The position numbers and the translations under genes were made by a program. 64,000 bases of DNA from Gigantopelta aegis. Its lineage: Eukaryota > Mollusca > Gastropoda > Neomphalida > Peltospiridae. The stretch is taken from positions 29,833,658 to 29,897,657 of the forward strand of contig NC_054701.1 of the NCBI RefSeq assembly GCF_016097555.1, read 5' to 3'. Below are positions 23,301-38,379 of the stretch, in pieces (within the stretch, counting starts at the first letter, position 1; each line of letters begins with the position of its first letter). The notes under the pieces were generated by a model, which had not been told where the DNA came from, did no database searches, and worked only from the letters and a program-made list of their open reading frames with translations.

Positions 23301-26300
23301 TATTCAACTTAACGTACTAGCACAATGCCATACGACCCTGAGTTATAACTCCACTGCAGAATTATCTCCCCTTGCCGGATGTATAACCTACACCCGCGCA
23401 TGGATAGACCGTATATCCTCGTTTTTGATTCTGCAGTCCTCCATTGCAGTCGTGTTTGAGTTCTGTAGTAAAAAAATTGTCAAATTGTTAAATTGTTTAT
23501 TAATTTGTAATTTTGTTTTACTCTGTCATACAAGGTCTTTTGGGTGATTTACACAGGGGGTTAATGTCTGACACGGCTTCCTTGGGCTCCAACCGGTTGG
23601 TTGTGTGTGCCGAGGGGGGTTGTCTTAAACGACTGCCCCAGTTTGATCAGCATTTGTTATGTTGTTCTTGTTGTTTTGAATGCCTGTGTCATATCTGTGT
23701 AAATTGGTCCCCCTCCACGTGGGGAAAGGCTAAGAAGCTGTCAAAAGATGCTGAGTGTAAGAGGATGATTAGACATGAATGGGACGGGCGGAGCACAGTG
23801 GCAACCTCCGGGGTCATGCTCCATACCGATTTGCCATCGGTCGGCAAGTCGGTGTCCAGTTCAAAGAGCTCGTGGACAAGTGGTAGGCGCAAGGGCGCCT
23901 CCTCGTCTGTTCGCCATCTTCATGGTGATACCAGTAAACCCGTAGCGCCGCTTGGCGCGGTGGGGGTGCTGTTGCTCCCTGCTTCGGCTGAAGCAGGGAA
24001 GGTTTCTTCCAGGTTGGGCTCCGTTCCACCTGGGGATTTGCTTTTGCCTTCATCGGTGGAGGCGGCGCCTGTTACAGTTGTAACGGGGGCATCAGTCGGA
24101 GGGAGTGCAGTCATGGCAGGAACGACTGTGTCTCTCAGTTCCGACTCCCATCTTGCTGATGGGGGCAGGGTTAGCGGTCCTTCTGTGGGGGCAGGGTTAT
24201 CGGTCCTTCTGTGCAGGGTTGGTCGGGTCGATTAGCTCTAGAATGAAGTCCGCTTCACGGTGCCATTTGTGCGACTCACCTTCTGTTGTTGGGGCGCCTG
24301 TGCATAAACTTTTAGGTCGCGTGGCTACGTCAATAATCCACCTGGTACGTTGGGTTGAGAATTGGTTAGGATTTTTTGGCGGCGTCACAGTCCCGTTGTC
24401 TGTTTCGGCAGGGATTAGGGAAACTGCAGCTTTCTTGGGTGCGCCTGTGTCTGGGCAATCCGGACCTGGCAGATCGGGTTAGAGGTTCTGTGATCGAACT
24501 TTCGTTCAGGGTCGATGGTTTCGGGTCGCCCTCAGGGGCGGACTCGGGGGGACTATGTTTCTCTTTTTGAGAACTTCATGGCCCAATTGCCTCACCAGTC
24601 TGGGGTTTAGTGCCAGTTTGCAGCACCGTTCTGTTTTGCCCACTTATCTCAGCGCATGGCGCGTCGTTTGGAAAATTTCTTCTTCGTAAGAGGATTTTCC
24701 CTCCGAATCAGTGTGTGGTTCGGGGGAAGGGTCGGCACCAGGTTCAGTGCTTGATGAACCAATTTTGTGGAGACAGCGATTATACCCGTTCTTGGTTTTT
24801 CCGACGGATGCAATTTCGCAACTTCTACAATTTCATGAAACGGCCTTTGGCGCACGAGGCACGTCTTCTTTGGTGGAGCATTTTGTGTGTTTCGGTGCGC
24901 ACGCTCACTACCATGCGACGGGTGTTGATAGGCCATCACGAATCGCTGGCGGCACTGAATTCGTCCCTGCTGCTGTGGCTTCAGACGGTTCAACCTGAGA
25001 AATCGACTTTACTTGACATTTATCAATGGCATTTGTCGCGAGTGTGAGGGCTTACGGATAGGTCCTCAGCTGGGATGGGTGATACCATTGGGGCCTTGTT
25101 TTTCCCCTTCTCCTCCCCCCGGTTACCTGCCAAGAGTCCGTCGAATAGTGGAGACAAGTGTCGAGTTTGTCCCAGGCCGTTCCTTCACACCCACTTTCTC
25201 GCCCAGAGTTGACCAATTCTAAACCTGAAGCCGCTGAATTCTTACGTTGTTATTCCATTTACCGATGCTGTTCCCTCATGGGGCGTTCGATTTGGTGCAT
25301 GTTCCACCTTTTGGATCAACAGATCTTTCAGGGGTCGGTGGACTCCTTCAGAGAGGAGTCGTCACATCAACCTGGGCGTGGAGTTCATCGACATGATTCT
25401 CCGATTGGGGTTTATTCCCAATTGGGAGATTGGAAGCAGTGCGTCGCGCTTGTCTTCCATTTCATGACTGTTACGTCTTCTGGTGGAGCATTGTCAAATT
25501 TTGTTGAGCCATCACGTCGCTGGCGGCACTGAATGTGTGGTTCACACCGCTTCAATGGCATTTGTCCCGAGTGTGGGATGGTTGCTGGGATTTGGTGATA
25601 CATTGGGGCCTCATTCTTCCGATCGGTGTCTAGGGAGACACCAAATCTCCTGTCCTGTTTTGATGCTTCCCTTGTTCGTGCTTTGGAGATTCTGGAATGG
25701 TTGATGGAAGCATTGCGTCGCGCTTGATTTCAGGACTGTTATTATTGTCAAATTTTGTTGCCAACACATCATGCGTCCTCAATCGTCACCAAACGTGCGG
25801 CTTGGATTCAGACGCTTGAGTCATCGTTCCCCGGTTCAGACGGAGTGGATGTTGCACCGGTCGGTGGCTTATCGAGTTCTTCAGTTGTGGGGGAGTCCTC
25901 AACTCGATATGTTTGCCACTCGGTTGCCAGAGTTTGTATCGCCGGTACCAGACCCACTGGCACTGGAGTACGATGCGTTGAGCATGGACTGGACGGGACT
26001 GGATTTTTACGCCTTTCCCCCTCCGGTTCTGCTTGGCACGCTCATAGCCCCGAGTTGGGCAGCTCAAGCCTGGTTTCCTCCTCTCCTGTCACTTTTAGTG
26101 CAGGAGCCGGTGCGGTTGCCGTTGATACCCGATCTGCTCAGTTAGAGACTGCATCGGACAGAGTGGCATCCGAAGCCGGAGGTTTTCCGACTTCATGCTT
26201 GGCGGTTGTCGGGGTTTGCCTTCGTATTAGTGAGATTCATGCTTTTTTGCATGGTTTGGTGGATTACAATACGGACGGGTCAGTTACGTTACGTACTGAT

Positions 26301-29300
26301 CCTGTTTTCGTGGCTAAGAACCAGGTGCCAGGGGAAGAGTTTCCTCCGGCCATCATTCAGTGTTTATCTTGTACGCTTTTTGCGGATAATTCTGATAGAC
26401 TTCTTTGTCCGGTGCGGGTTTTGAAATTCTATTTGGAGCGTACTAGAAATCTCCGGCAAAACACTAAGAGACTGTTTATCTCTTTCACATGCCAACCAGG
26501 AGACATTACGAAGAATGCTTTGTCGAGATGGATTGCTGCAACCATCAAACTAGCATATGAGAAGGCGGGTGATCATGTTCTGCGGAATTTCTCTGTTCGA
26601 CCTCATGAGATTCGGGCGATTTCTGCTTCCCTTAATTTCCATGATTCTTTGGACATTTTCAAGGTCATGAGTGGGGTTTTGGAAAGGTCGACACACGTTT
26701 GACCGGTTTTATTTCCGTGATATGGCTGTTGGTCTGGACGGAACTCGACGGATTCAATCAGTCATTGCAGGGCAGCAAGTCGTTTCGGTGCGCAGGGCCA
26801 CGAGTAGGGGGCGACCCTTATTTCGTTCGGTCGCTAGCGGCAGTCTTTCTGGGAGATAGTTCTCCACCTCCTGTTTGGAGAGTGGGAGGTGGATGGTTGA
26901 CTATCTGGGGCAGTCGAGTGTCTTTTACCATTACTTGGTGTGCGGGTTTCCTCACCTTGTTAACTTGGTTTACTTTTAATTGGGGTTGTAGTTCTTCAAT
27001 TTAAAAGTCACTTAGACATTTTATACCTCGTATGATGTGGGTTGCTTTTTCAATGTATTATTACTTGAGACGAACACTACTGGTTGAATGGGTAAGTCCT
27101 CCTTGTTTTCTTACCTCCTTCCTTTAATGTTAAGTTCTCGTGCTTTAACGGTGTTATATCACGTCTGTTATAGCATTGTTGTTGTGCTAGTACGGTAAGT
27201 TGAATAAGACTATTAGAAAATTTGTTTCTAATTTTCATTATTATTCATACTTACCTAGTACTAGCACAACAACCGTTACCTCCCACCCACCCCGAGGGAG
27301 GTCTTTTTTGATTCAGTCATTCCGGACTTTGAATCGATAACGAGGATATACGGTCTACCCATGCACGGGTGTAGGTTATACATCCGGCAAGGGGAGATAA
27401 TTCTGCAGTGGAGGTTATAACTCAGGGTCGTATAGCATTGCTGTTGTGCTAGTACTAGGTAAATATGAATAATAATGAAAATTAGAAGAAAAAAATTATA
27501 AGTTAGTGCAATGGCTTAACACCTTATTACAGAGTCACAAACTCTACTGTCCAGGTTGGAGACCTACTGGGATACGAATTCAGCTTCTACCAATTTTAAT
27601 GGCTTAATACTTTGCCAAAGAGGCTGGTGTAATATTGGGGTGAATATTAATTGTAATGCAATATAATAGTACCAGTAACCACTGACAAACGTATTAGCAG
27701 GGAACATTTTGTTTCTGAAATCATGATTAGTAATATTTTCAGTCAGTTGACATTGAAAATTTATTAGCAACTACTGTTTAATGTTTTAAAATTGTTCCCT
27801 GTTTAGGTTTTGAGACTAGTCCAGCAACACAAATATAATGACTACAAGTCTTAGTAGTTAGTGTATGGTCCATGATGTAGAATTGGAAGTTCAAAAATAA
27901 ATGGAAAGGGATAAAGTTGGAACTCGATATATGTAGTAACAAAATAAAAGGCTGATGTTCTCTTTGGTGATTGATTATAAATATAAATTTTGTTACCTTA
28001 TTATCTTTCATTTAAGTTGTAAATAATCTTGTTTTGCTGTACTCTCAATTGATGTTTGTGCAATGACTCATAAAGAAATCAGATGGCTTTAACAGCATGG
28101 ATAAATAAATGATTTAACTGCATTTACAAATTAACATAATATCTTCAAATCCTAAACTGTCCAAATTAGATGAATTTATAATTTTATCCAGTAACTTTTA
28201 TTAGTCACTGATCCTCAAATATACATGATTTCATGGCGATTTATCAATATTTGACAGAGTTATAGCCCTTGAATTTAGGAGATGTGAAAATTTTGTTTTC
28301 CATACCTTTTCTTGCAATGCCTGAAGATATTGAGATGAACTTTTGTATATAGCTTTATGTACTATTATAGATCATGTTTGACTTTTATGGCGATTTACCC
28401 ATTTTTCACAGAGTTATGGCCCTTAAATTTAGGAGATACAAAAATTTGTTGGTTCCGTTAGGGGACATGTATTGCTTTAGCAGTACTTTCAGAATGCTTG
28501 TTACATATTTATTTCTTTTAGTACAAATTGTGAATAAGCATTGTCCAACATGTATTAATGTAGAATGAACAAAAGATTACACTAATATATGTTTTAATAT
28601 TGACAGGAAAGTTGCTCACAATTGTTGAGGCAGTGCACCCATGATGATTTCCGAAATCTGATTCTACCAGCTGTCAAGAAATCTATGCTCAGAAGTCCAG
28701 AAATATGCCTGGAAAGTAAGTTGAAATATTTTCATTGTTTAACTGGGCATTACAAATATTAGCAGTTTATAGAGACTGTCTTGCTGAAATTTAATAACTC
28801 ATGTAAAAGAACCTTATTGTTTGAAGCACGTTTGAGGGAAAACATTGTTATTCAGTAATTATGTAATATGCTCTACTGGCTGGGAAGTTATTCAATTAAA
28901 TTACAAAATATTATAGGGAATAATGTGTCCTATCCACAAAGTACATAAGTGAATTGGTTTATATCTTTTCACTATCCGATCAAAAAATTTACCATTTAAC
29001 ATCAGAGCTTTGCTATTTCAATTATGCAATGTTTTACTTTTATGTAACTTATATTTTAAATTGTTTTTTCGAAAATATATTACGGGGCTATAACAATTTC
29101 AATATCAATATTATTTTCTAGTCATGAAATATTTTCAAAGAATACATGTACCTTCATTAAAACTGATATTAATGATAAGAAGAAAAGCAGTATTATAACG
29201 GTCAGCTTGTTTTTATTTTCAGCTGTGGGGTACTTGATCAAGGGTTTGAAGATAGATCTCAGTCAGTATACAGCAGACTTGATCAAGTTACTGGGAGGTG

Positions 29301-32300
29301 AGATCACTAGATTGTTTGTGTTGATTGTGTTGTGTTTGTCATATGTTGAACAAGTAATGTTAACTTAGCAGTGCTAGGATATCCAGGGCTAGCTCTGGGT
29401 GAGCAGAACAGTTCACCAAGTTATCTATTACAATTCAAAAATGGCAAAATCCCAGTTATTTTCCTATTAATAGTTTGTTAGAAAAATTACCTAAAATTAT
29501 TTTGACAAATTAAAATAAAATTCGCCATTTGTTTTTAAAATTAGTATTTGACAAATTTGATGAGTGCCGAAGCCAGCCCTGAAGTCTATGACAGAATTGT
29601 TTTTCGTCTTTTTAAAAATTATTTTATGTACATAGTAACTTGAGGAAATGTCAGTTTTATTTATTGGATTTTCAGTTTTTAATAGAAATATCCAACACTT
29701 TTTTCACACACAAACTATATTTTATACTGTGATGACCTAATTACTGGTTTAAATTAAAAAATAAATTAATATAATTTAAGTGTACAGAAATATGGGTATA
29801 ATTTTTAGTCATTTTGTGCTGTGGCATATTTTTTTTACTGTTATCTGAAATTTTTTATGTAACTACGGGTAACATGGGTGTTGTACTTCAGTTCAACTTT
29901 GCTCGAAAGACGAGACGACAAAGAAAGAGGCACTTCAGGCTGTGAAGAATCTGGCTAGTCAATGCAGTGATCCAGGCGCCATAGAACAGATGATTTCACA
30001 CGTGTTTGGAGTACTGGGCGGTGCGTAATATGATTTAGTGTTATTTATTTTAGTGGTGTTGTTGTAAAGAAGTGGTATACTATAGCTTTCATTTAAGAAA
30101 ATGTTAAAGACTTTTTTTTAGCTGTTGTTTGTCAGAAGCAAATTAAAACAAATTGGTAGTCCATAATCAAGGACAATAAATTGTATATTGCCATTTTAGC
30201 TAAGTACTAATTTTTTAAGTAAAAATGGCTACAACATTTAATATCGAGTTAAGAAAATGTTTTGTTTGAACTGAGAAACTTTTAACCGTTTTTAAGAAAA
30301 TATTTAAAAATTAGCTAAGATTAAATTCTTTCCAGTGTGAGCACTGAGTAATATATTGGTTTTCCCCAACACTGTGTTACTTAATTTCTTGTAACTTGTG
30401 TCTTTCAGGGTCTGAAGTGAAGCTGACGCTGACCGATCAGAAGGTTTGTGTCCTGCAGGCGATTGGTAACTTGTTCTACAACACCGTCAGTGGTACTACG
30501 TCACTACAGAATCTCAGCACTACAGTCACCGAGCTCTTCCTCCCAACTCTGCAGCAGGAAGGTATGTCGCTTCAGTCCTTTTAAAGAAAGAAAGAAAGAA
30601 ATGTTTTAACGACACATTCAACACATTTTATTTACAGTTATATGGCATCAGACATATGGTTACAGACCACATAGATATTGAGAGAGGAAACCTGCTTTCG
30701 CCACTTCATCGGCTACTCTTTTCGATTTGCAGCAAGGGATCTTTTATATGCATCATCTCACAGACAGGGTGGTACATAGGGAACGAGAAATACCCCAATG
30801 GGTCCTCTGACGGGGATCGATCCTAGACCGACTGGGTATCTAGCAAACGCTTTACCACTGGGCTACATATCGCCCCTCCTTTTAAAGAGACCCTACAATA
30901 AAGTCAGCAATGTGTCATTCATTGTATTATGTAGTGTTTCTGTTGGGTATAACAAAGTAAAACATTTTGAAGGCTATTCTTTAAATGTATTAATAATGTT
31001 AGTGGCTGGTGTTTCAATCCAGGGCCCCATCCATGACATTATTTATTTTCTAGACAATGAAAACGAAAAGTGTCTGAAGCATTTTAATTTCTAGAAACAA
31101 GTACAGATAGCTTGACACTAACCAAGCATTTTATGGACTAGTCGCTTTCATTTGTCATCTTTTATTGATAGAATTTGATTTTCATACAATTTTATCAAAA
31201 GATTTTCATTAATTTTTGTCATTGTTGTTATTTGAAAGCTATTACTTTTCATTGGAACAGCTGTACTAATCCTGCATTTAGTTTGACTGACAAAAACTGT
31301 ACATACATCACTGAGTTAATTGAAGTTGAATGTTTTATTTGCAACACATAACACAATTGTGGTGTGTGCATTGACCTTGCTCCTACTTTTTTTTCTTTCT
31401 TATTAGTCCCCTACCGGGCGAACCAGAGGGGACCATAGATTTTGTTTCCGTCCTTCTTCCTATCTGTTTGTCCATCTGTTCATCATATAGTTCACTGGAT
31501 TTGTTTTTTCGCAATCCCCAAGATATTGAGCTGAAATGTTCGGTACAGCCTCATCATATACACATAGAGATCGAATTTGAATTTCCTGGCAATTTACCAA
31601 TTTATGTTATGGCCCATTGAATTGGGGAGATACGAACATTTGTTAAGCCTGGTAAGGGACATGTATGACTTTAGCAGTACTTTCAAAATGCTTGTCTTGA
31701 GTTATGTGTGTTGTTATTTTCAGTACATGAGGGTACTCTGGTACACACACTGGCCATGCTGTCACTCTGGTGTACAAAGTTCTACACCCACGTTCCAGAG
31801 AAGCTGATCCAGTGGTTCAAGGTGAGTTTATCATGAAAAACAAATAATTTATGATTTGACATAAAGGCTTTTGCAAGTAGCATGCTCAGTGACTGAAGAG
31901 TTTCATACATGATTTTGACATGTGATTGTAGTATCTCTATGTATACTTTATTCATTTGGTTGGTACTGTTTTTCAGAAAGGAATATCTCTGAAAACTTCA
32001 ACATCTGCTGTGCGAAATGCATACATCCTTTGCATGAATGCATCATTTCATGGTATGTATTAGTCTTAAACATTTCGCTTCCTTTTTGTGGCTATTTATA
32101 TCATTTGTCTCTCTGTATTAAATGTAATCTTTTGTACACTTATGTTTATGACCTTTTTTTTATAATGAGATATTTACCATTTAAAATTTAAATTCTTTAT
32201 TTCATTTTTGATCAATACGGACTAGTTGCCCAGGGTGACTGATTTGTCTTGTTTTCTGTTTGTAGGTGATACTCTGCTCCAGGCTTCTGAAGTTCTGCCT

Positions 32301-35300
32301 ATCCTCATTCAGACAGTGGAGAAAGCCAGTAAACAACCGAGTCAGTCACAACTTGTTACCGAGGCCATCTCCGCAGCAAACATTCTAGTCAGACTCTCAT
32401 TGGTTGATATTGATACAGGTACACATTAAAATATTAGCAGAAGAGCAATCCATTACTGTTCTAATAAAAGTTCCAGATTTCAAATGAGGACAGCAGTTAC
32501 AGAAATCAACAATAAATTCCCTTTAAAGTGACTCTGTGCAAGGTGAGCATGAAAATAGTCAAACATTTCTGTTTTGGTTGAGTACATGACGAGCTTGAGT
32601 CACTGTGTTGCCTGTTATCGAGAGCCCTGTTATTAAAAACATAATATAGGTCATGAAAACCTTTACACTCGCTTTAATTCACCTACATAATTTATTAAAG
32701 TTTTGTTTAGATAGTTTGTCACAAACTATTAAGTCCTAAGGTTGATGACAGTCACTTATCACACCCTTGTTTTGGAAAAATAGAAATGTTTTTATTTAAA
32801 GACGCACTCAACACATTTTATTTACGGTTATATGGCGTCAGACATATGGTTAAGGACCACACAGATTTTGAGAGGAAACCCGCTGTCGCCACTGCATGGG
32901 CTACTCTTTCTGATTAGCAGCAAGGGATCTTTTATTTGCGTTTCCCGCAGGCAGCCTGTAGACCGATGGCATAACCACGACGTCACCAAGGCCGGTCCTT
33001 TGTTTTGGCTTCGTACACAATAAATAAAACATATCCAATGGTAATTTTGTGATTTGATATATTTGACAAAAGGTACTTTTTATTTCTTTCATGTTTTACA
33101 ACTTAAACATAATATTTTGTCCAGAATTATGAAAAATAAAAATATACCAATCTGTAAACAGCATTGTCTGCTTGTTATAGAATTTTGACAGGGGTCAAGT
33201 TTAGTAGACCAGTTTTTATTTTAATGTGGCAAACCATTGTAATTATACTTAATTTTGAATTTGAATGACATCAGTATTCCAATGACATCACTTTGCATAT
33301 CCTTACAATAACTATAAACTAAATACATGACGTTTCAGTTTTAAAAACACTAGCAAAATTGCTATTGAAATGTTTTTGTTTGAACATTACTAATGCACCT
33401 GAATGTGTTTGCAGAAAATCTTGTGATTAACAAATTGTACCTTTTACGAAATAGGATTTCAAGTGAAATTACATTAAGATATGTTATATTTATTGTGTAC
33501 GTAGCCAAAACAAGGTTGCGAAGCGTGACTGTCATCGACCTTAGGTTTATAATTGCACCTATGGATGTTCATTACAGTGTGTCGAAAAGGCTTGTAGTAG
33601 ATGAGCCATTTAATTCCATGGAATTCTGGTCTACAACTGATGTTACATATAGATTGTCTTATAATCAGTTATGTTTTTATGATGTATTTCAAAAATGAAG
33701 TTTTTTTGTTGTTGTTGTTTTTTTAGAATCAAAGCTTTCATCATTCTGGAGTACAGTGCTGGATGAAAAGAAACAGTTGCTGAACAACATGAAGTTTATG
33801 TCTCAGGCTTCTGATGAAAGTAAGTGTTTCTTCCTCTGAACATTTTTATTATTGCAATTAAAAACTTAGTTATATGTAAGTAGTTTCATAATTTTTTTTA
33901 GTTTGAATGGATTTTTTCCTAATTCAATACTTGAAAAACATCTGTTATTTTACTATGTTGAATTAATTTTTTCCACTGTCAGACATGAAAATCATCCATA
34001 TGTATCCACAATTCTGGATCTTAAAACTTCCTGAAAACTTATCTTATCATTGTAGTCTCACCTTGACAAAGCAAGAAGGTGAGATACAGATATTGCTTTT
34101 CTAATGGCGTCATCATCGGTGTTAAAATTTAACTTTAAAGTTTTGTATTTCGATTATCTTCTCACAAACTATAAGTCCCAGATCAATGAAACTTGGTTTA
34201 TAGTGGCACCTATGGATATTCATCACACTGATTCGGAAAGATTTATGGTTTGTGCGACATAATTCTAAAAGCTCCACAAGGCTCAAAGGGTAGGTGTAAA
34301 CCACTTGCACCGACCAGTGATCCATAACTGGTTCAACAAAGGCCATGGTTTGTGCTATCCTGCCTGTGGGAAGCACAAATAAAACATCCCCCTTGCTGCT
34401 AATCGGAAAGAGTAGCCCATGAAGTGGTGACAGCGGGTTTCCTCTCAAAATCTGTGTGGTCCTTAACCATATGTCTGACGCCATATAACCGTAAATAAAA
34501 TGTGTTGAGTGCATCATTAAATAAAACATTTCTTTCTTTCTTTATAATTCTAAAAGGAATCCCCTACATTTCGAGACCCTGCAAAGTTTTCAGAATTTAT
34601 TGTCCTTTATCAAGTTCTCTATATATCCTGATTTGTATTACAAAATATTCCAAATTTCATGACACTTGGTCATTAAAAAGAAGAGAGAGAGAAAGTAGTA
34701 TTTATATAATGACATCCCAGAACTTAGATATTCATTATCTACATATAAGAATGAATTGATAGCATACCTTGAAATATTTATAATTAAATTTTAATAAAAC
34801 TTTTATTTAAATTTTAGCTCTTCAAAACTTGGTGACTCTTTCTGAGCGACTTATTCTAGAGTTTCCCCAGTTGATGACAGAATCTGTATCGAGGTATAGT
34901 AAATTGTGTTTTCTTTGTTTTGGGAATGGGATGTTCCTCCATGGTAGAGCACTTGATTGAGGTGCCATATGTCGGTGGGTTTCTTCTCTCATTCTAGACC
35001 TAATTGCACAATTATTTAAAAAATTGTTTTGTTTGTTTTTTTTGTTTTTTTTTAATCCCGCTGCCCCCTTTTCTTTCTCTTCTTTGAATTCTATCTCACT
35101 TCTTCCCAATTTGGCAACTCCTATCTTTCAAATTCTTTTGCTATCCGTCTCCACATCCCAGTCCTTGTCTCTCTAACTGACAGGTGCTTGTCTCTTGTGG
35201 CTATTTGTGCCACATACCTGCCATTCCCCATGAGCTTTCATTTCAGCTGTGCGCTTAGTCTGACCACTTCAGGGAGTGTTCAGTAATTACTTCTTGCATT

Positions 35301-37147
35301 GTTAAGAGGCACTATACACCCCTACTACCAGCAGTTTTTAGTGCCGTGGCAGAGGACAAGAATGCAAGGTGGGTGCAGGGAAATACACAGAGACTGCACC
35401 CATGGAGTAAATTCACACAGGTAGGCGATGGTATGGACAGCTCAGAAGACAAGAATCGGAGGAAACTGACAGAAAGGGTTGAAACGGATTAAAATCATGG
35501 GAGAAATTGGAAAGTTTTTTATATTAAGATAATGAGAATAATAGGCAGAAGGTGATTGATGAGAAAGATGAATGAAAATTTGAGCCAGCTTTGACAGGAT
35601 TTGAACCACAATTATTAATGATGGATCCCTTGCAATTGTTGTTTAAACTGTATTAGAGTGTCATTAACAAAGATTCCTGTTCTCCTCTTTTCTATTCCCT
35701 GATAGTGGTTTAGGTTTTAATGAGATAACTGTTCATGTTTCTATGTTTTATTGCAGGCCTTACTACAAAATTCTGGTGTTTTGCCTGACAAGAAAATCGT
35801 GGGGTGTTCGAAAACACACTCGAAGCAGTATTAATCGTATTCTCAGCCTGCTGGGAGGAGCGACCATTTGTCTTTCACTTATTGAAGAATTCAAAACCAT
35901 CCTGCAGACACAGACAGTAAGAATGATGTTTTCAGCTTTTCTTTTATGACTTGCATAGTATCTGAATAACTGATTTCTTTCATAACTTTAATATAGTAGA
36001 TGAAACACTGTTTCAATGAGCATTTTGAAAATGGGATGAAATAATGAAAATCAATGCTTCTGATTAGCCCAGGGCCTGTGTCTAGACTCAGATCTCTAAT
36101 GAAGTCATAAACAAACAATTTGTATGTTGTTGCCATGGCATTAAAATTGTGTCTAGACTGTAGATGTTTTATAAGCACAGGGCCAGTCATTCTTGACTGT
36201 TTGGGGCAGGATGTAGTTCAGTGGTAAAGTGCTTGCTTGTTGCGCGGTCGGTCCACGATCAAGCCCTGTCATTGGGCCCGCTGAGCAATTTCTTGTTCCA
36301 TCCAGTGCACCACGACTGGTGTACCAAAGGCTGTGGTATGTTCTATCCTGTCTATGGGATGGTGCATATAAAAGATCCCTTGCTACTAAGGGAAAAATGT
36401 AGCAGGTTTCCTCTAAGACTATATGTCAGAATTACCAAATTTTTTGACATCCAATAGCTGATGATTAACAAATCAATGTGCTCTAGTGGTGTCATTAAGC
36501 AAAACAAACTTTCTTAACAGTTTAAAGCTTTAAATAGTCAGCTGTTTTGATGAGTGTTGTCTTGTCTTGACAAAGTTAATAGGTGAACTACAGATATTTA
36601 CTATTCTCACAATGATGGCATCAACTTTTGCATTTAGCTCTAACGTTAAGTCATAGTTGTTTAAAACTTAGTTTGTAGTTGCATCTGTGAATGATCATTC
36701 CAATTCTTGTTTAAAACAAAATTAAAATATATTAAATTTTAAATAAAGCAAATTTAATGTGTGTGGGGTTTTTTTAAGTGGGTTTTTTTATATTATTATT
36801 GTTATTTTTAACATGCATCGCAATAAACATGCAATTAGTAGCAACACTGAATTTTATTGTGAGACATTTAATTCCACTGCATTCTTGTCCATATGTTGTG
36901 ACACCCATTAGAAATGTCCTGGGGCTTTTTGCCTTTAATTGACAGATTAATAATATATAAACAAATTGTGAGGTAGATTAGAAATTAAATAAGATAGGAT
37001 TTCAAATCAAAATAAAGTGTATGAACTATTCTAAATGGTACATAATTACTAAAAAAAAATACTTGTAGTTGGAGCTTTAGAAATAAAGTAATGTAATCAT
37101 TCATCTGTATATTATATATATCTTTATGAATTATCTTCTTTTTTTTT

Positions 37148-37183
<36 letters not shown>

Positions 37184-38330
37184 CTTTTTAGCTTGCAGAT
37201 TTTGAAAGGAACAAGTCTGGTGATGACGATGTTAAAGAAAATGGCGTTTCACCGGACGTAGGAAGTGTGATCCAGCCACGTATTATTGCTGACGCTCTGT
37301 TGACGATTTGTGCTGTGGAGAAAGCTGATGTCAAAGATGCAGAATCTATTGCCATGGGAACTATTGAGATTGCACATCATCCCTATATTGGTAGGTTACA
37401 AGATACATCACTCATCTGCATTTTGTACTGTGAAAACATGGGTGGGGGAATGTTTGTTTAGAGGAATGGAACAGTCAGTAATTTACTTTGTATTTTACTA
37501 AATATTATTTTGTCTGCAGGTAAGAGTATTTCGCAATTTACAATGTACCTGAGTACTGTCTCAATTTTGTTTTTCGTTTTTTTGTTTTCAGTTTTTCTTT
37601 TTAAAGGATTTGTGAACAGACCACAAAACGTTGTCATTTTGTTCTGCATTGCCATACTATAAGTCTAAAAACAATTTTTTTTTTTTTTTAACTCTTAATT
37701 TAGTGTAAATAGCTTAAAACAACAAAATAATAAGGCAGTACCAAATCCTTCCCGACTTTTAATGAGCTGGTCTGTCACGTGGTCTGCTGACGTCAGAGAC
37801 GCTACTGCCAGCCAGAGGAAGTGAGAAGCCAGTTCGTACGCGTGTGCTAGTTTCACTTTAATTTCCGCGATTATTTCTGAATGGCAAAACGGTGGGAAGA
37901 AAACTTTTACCTGGACATACAGCCGTACCAGTTCGAGCCTTTGGCCCACGAACGAGCTGTTGAGAGCGAAGATGAAAGTGATAGCGAGCACGAAACCAAC
38001 GACGGTATGGAAAACCGTGTTGGAAACATAAACTGGTAGAAATTATTATTAAATTTTTTTTAATGACGTTCTTATTAACTACTTATTTCTACAAGGCCAT
38101 GTATGTCATGTATATTTTGTTGCAGTAAATTATCGTATTTCTATAAAAAAAAAGAAATGTACTGTTTTTCCACAATCTTGTAATGGGATGTCAGAAATTT
38201 TCGCTTAGAATGCATTTTGCGAAAATACAATGTATGGCGATATGTTTTACGGTACAGGATCGTGCTATTTGGACATGGGGATTTTATTTGTTTTATTTTA
38301 GGGGAGGGTTTTTAGCCAAAAAACAAGTAC

Positions 38331-38379
<49 letters not shown>

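Larger units (their letters stand above)
23290..27490 (+). mobile_element. DIRS-type tyrosine-recombinase retrotransposon, degenerate, in GCN1 intron 6
   Basis: Inverted terminal repeats bound the element: GTACTAGCACAATGCCATAC ... GCCGGATGTATAACCTACAC at the left (23321-23430) and their reverse complement at 27345-27460. An internal complementary region at about 27180-27275 joins the complements of both outer ends: TGCTAGTACGGTAAGTTGAA matches the left end, and TTCATTATTATTCATACTTA matches the right end. Inside are a gag-like frame, RT/RNase H remnants and a tyrosine recombinase. GC content is clearly higher than in the surrounding intron. Reading frames are broken and part of the RT appears deleted, so it is not autonomous now. 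This layout is diagnostic of DIRS-like rather than LTR or Ngaro elements. Confidence 0.9.

Noticed and set aside
23689..24388. Minus-strand frames in the DIRS element
   Set aside because: GC-rich sequence opens antisense frames; domain evidence is only on the + strand.
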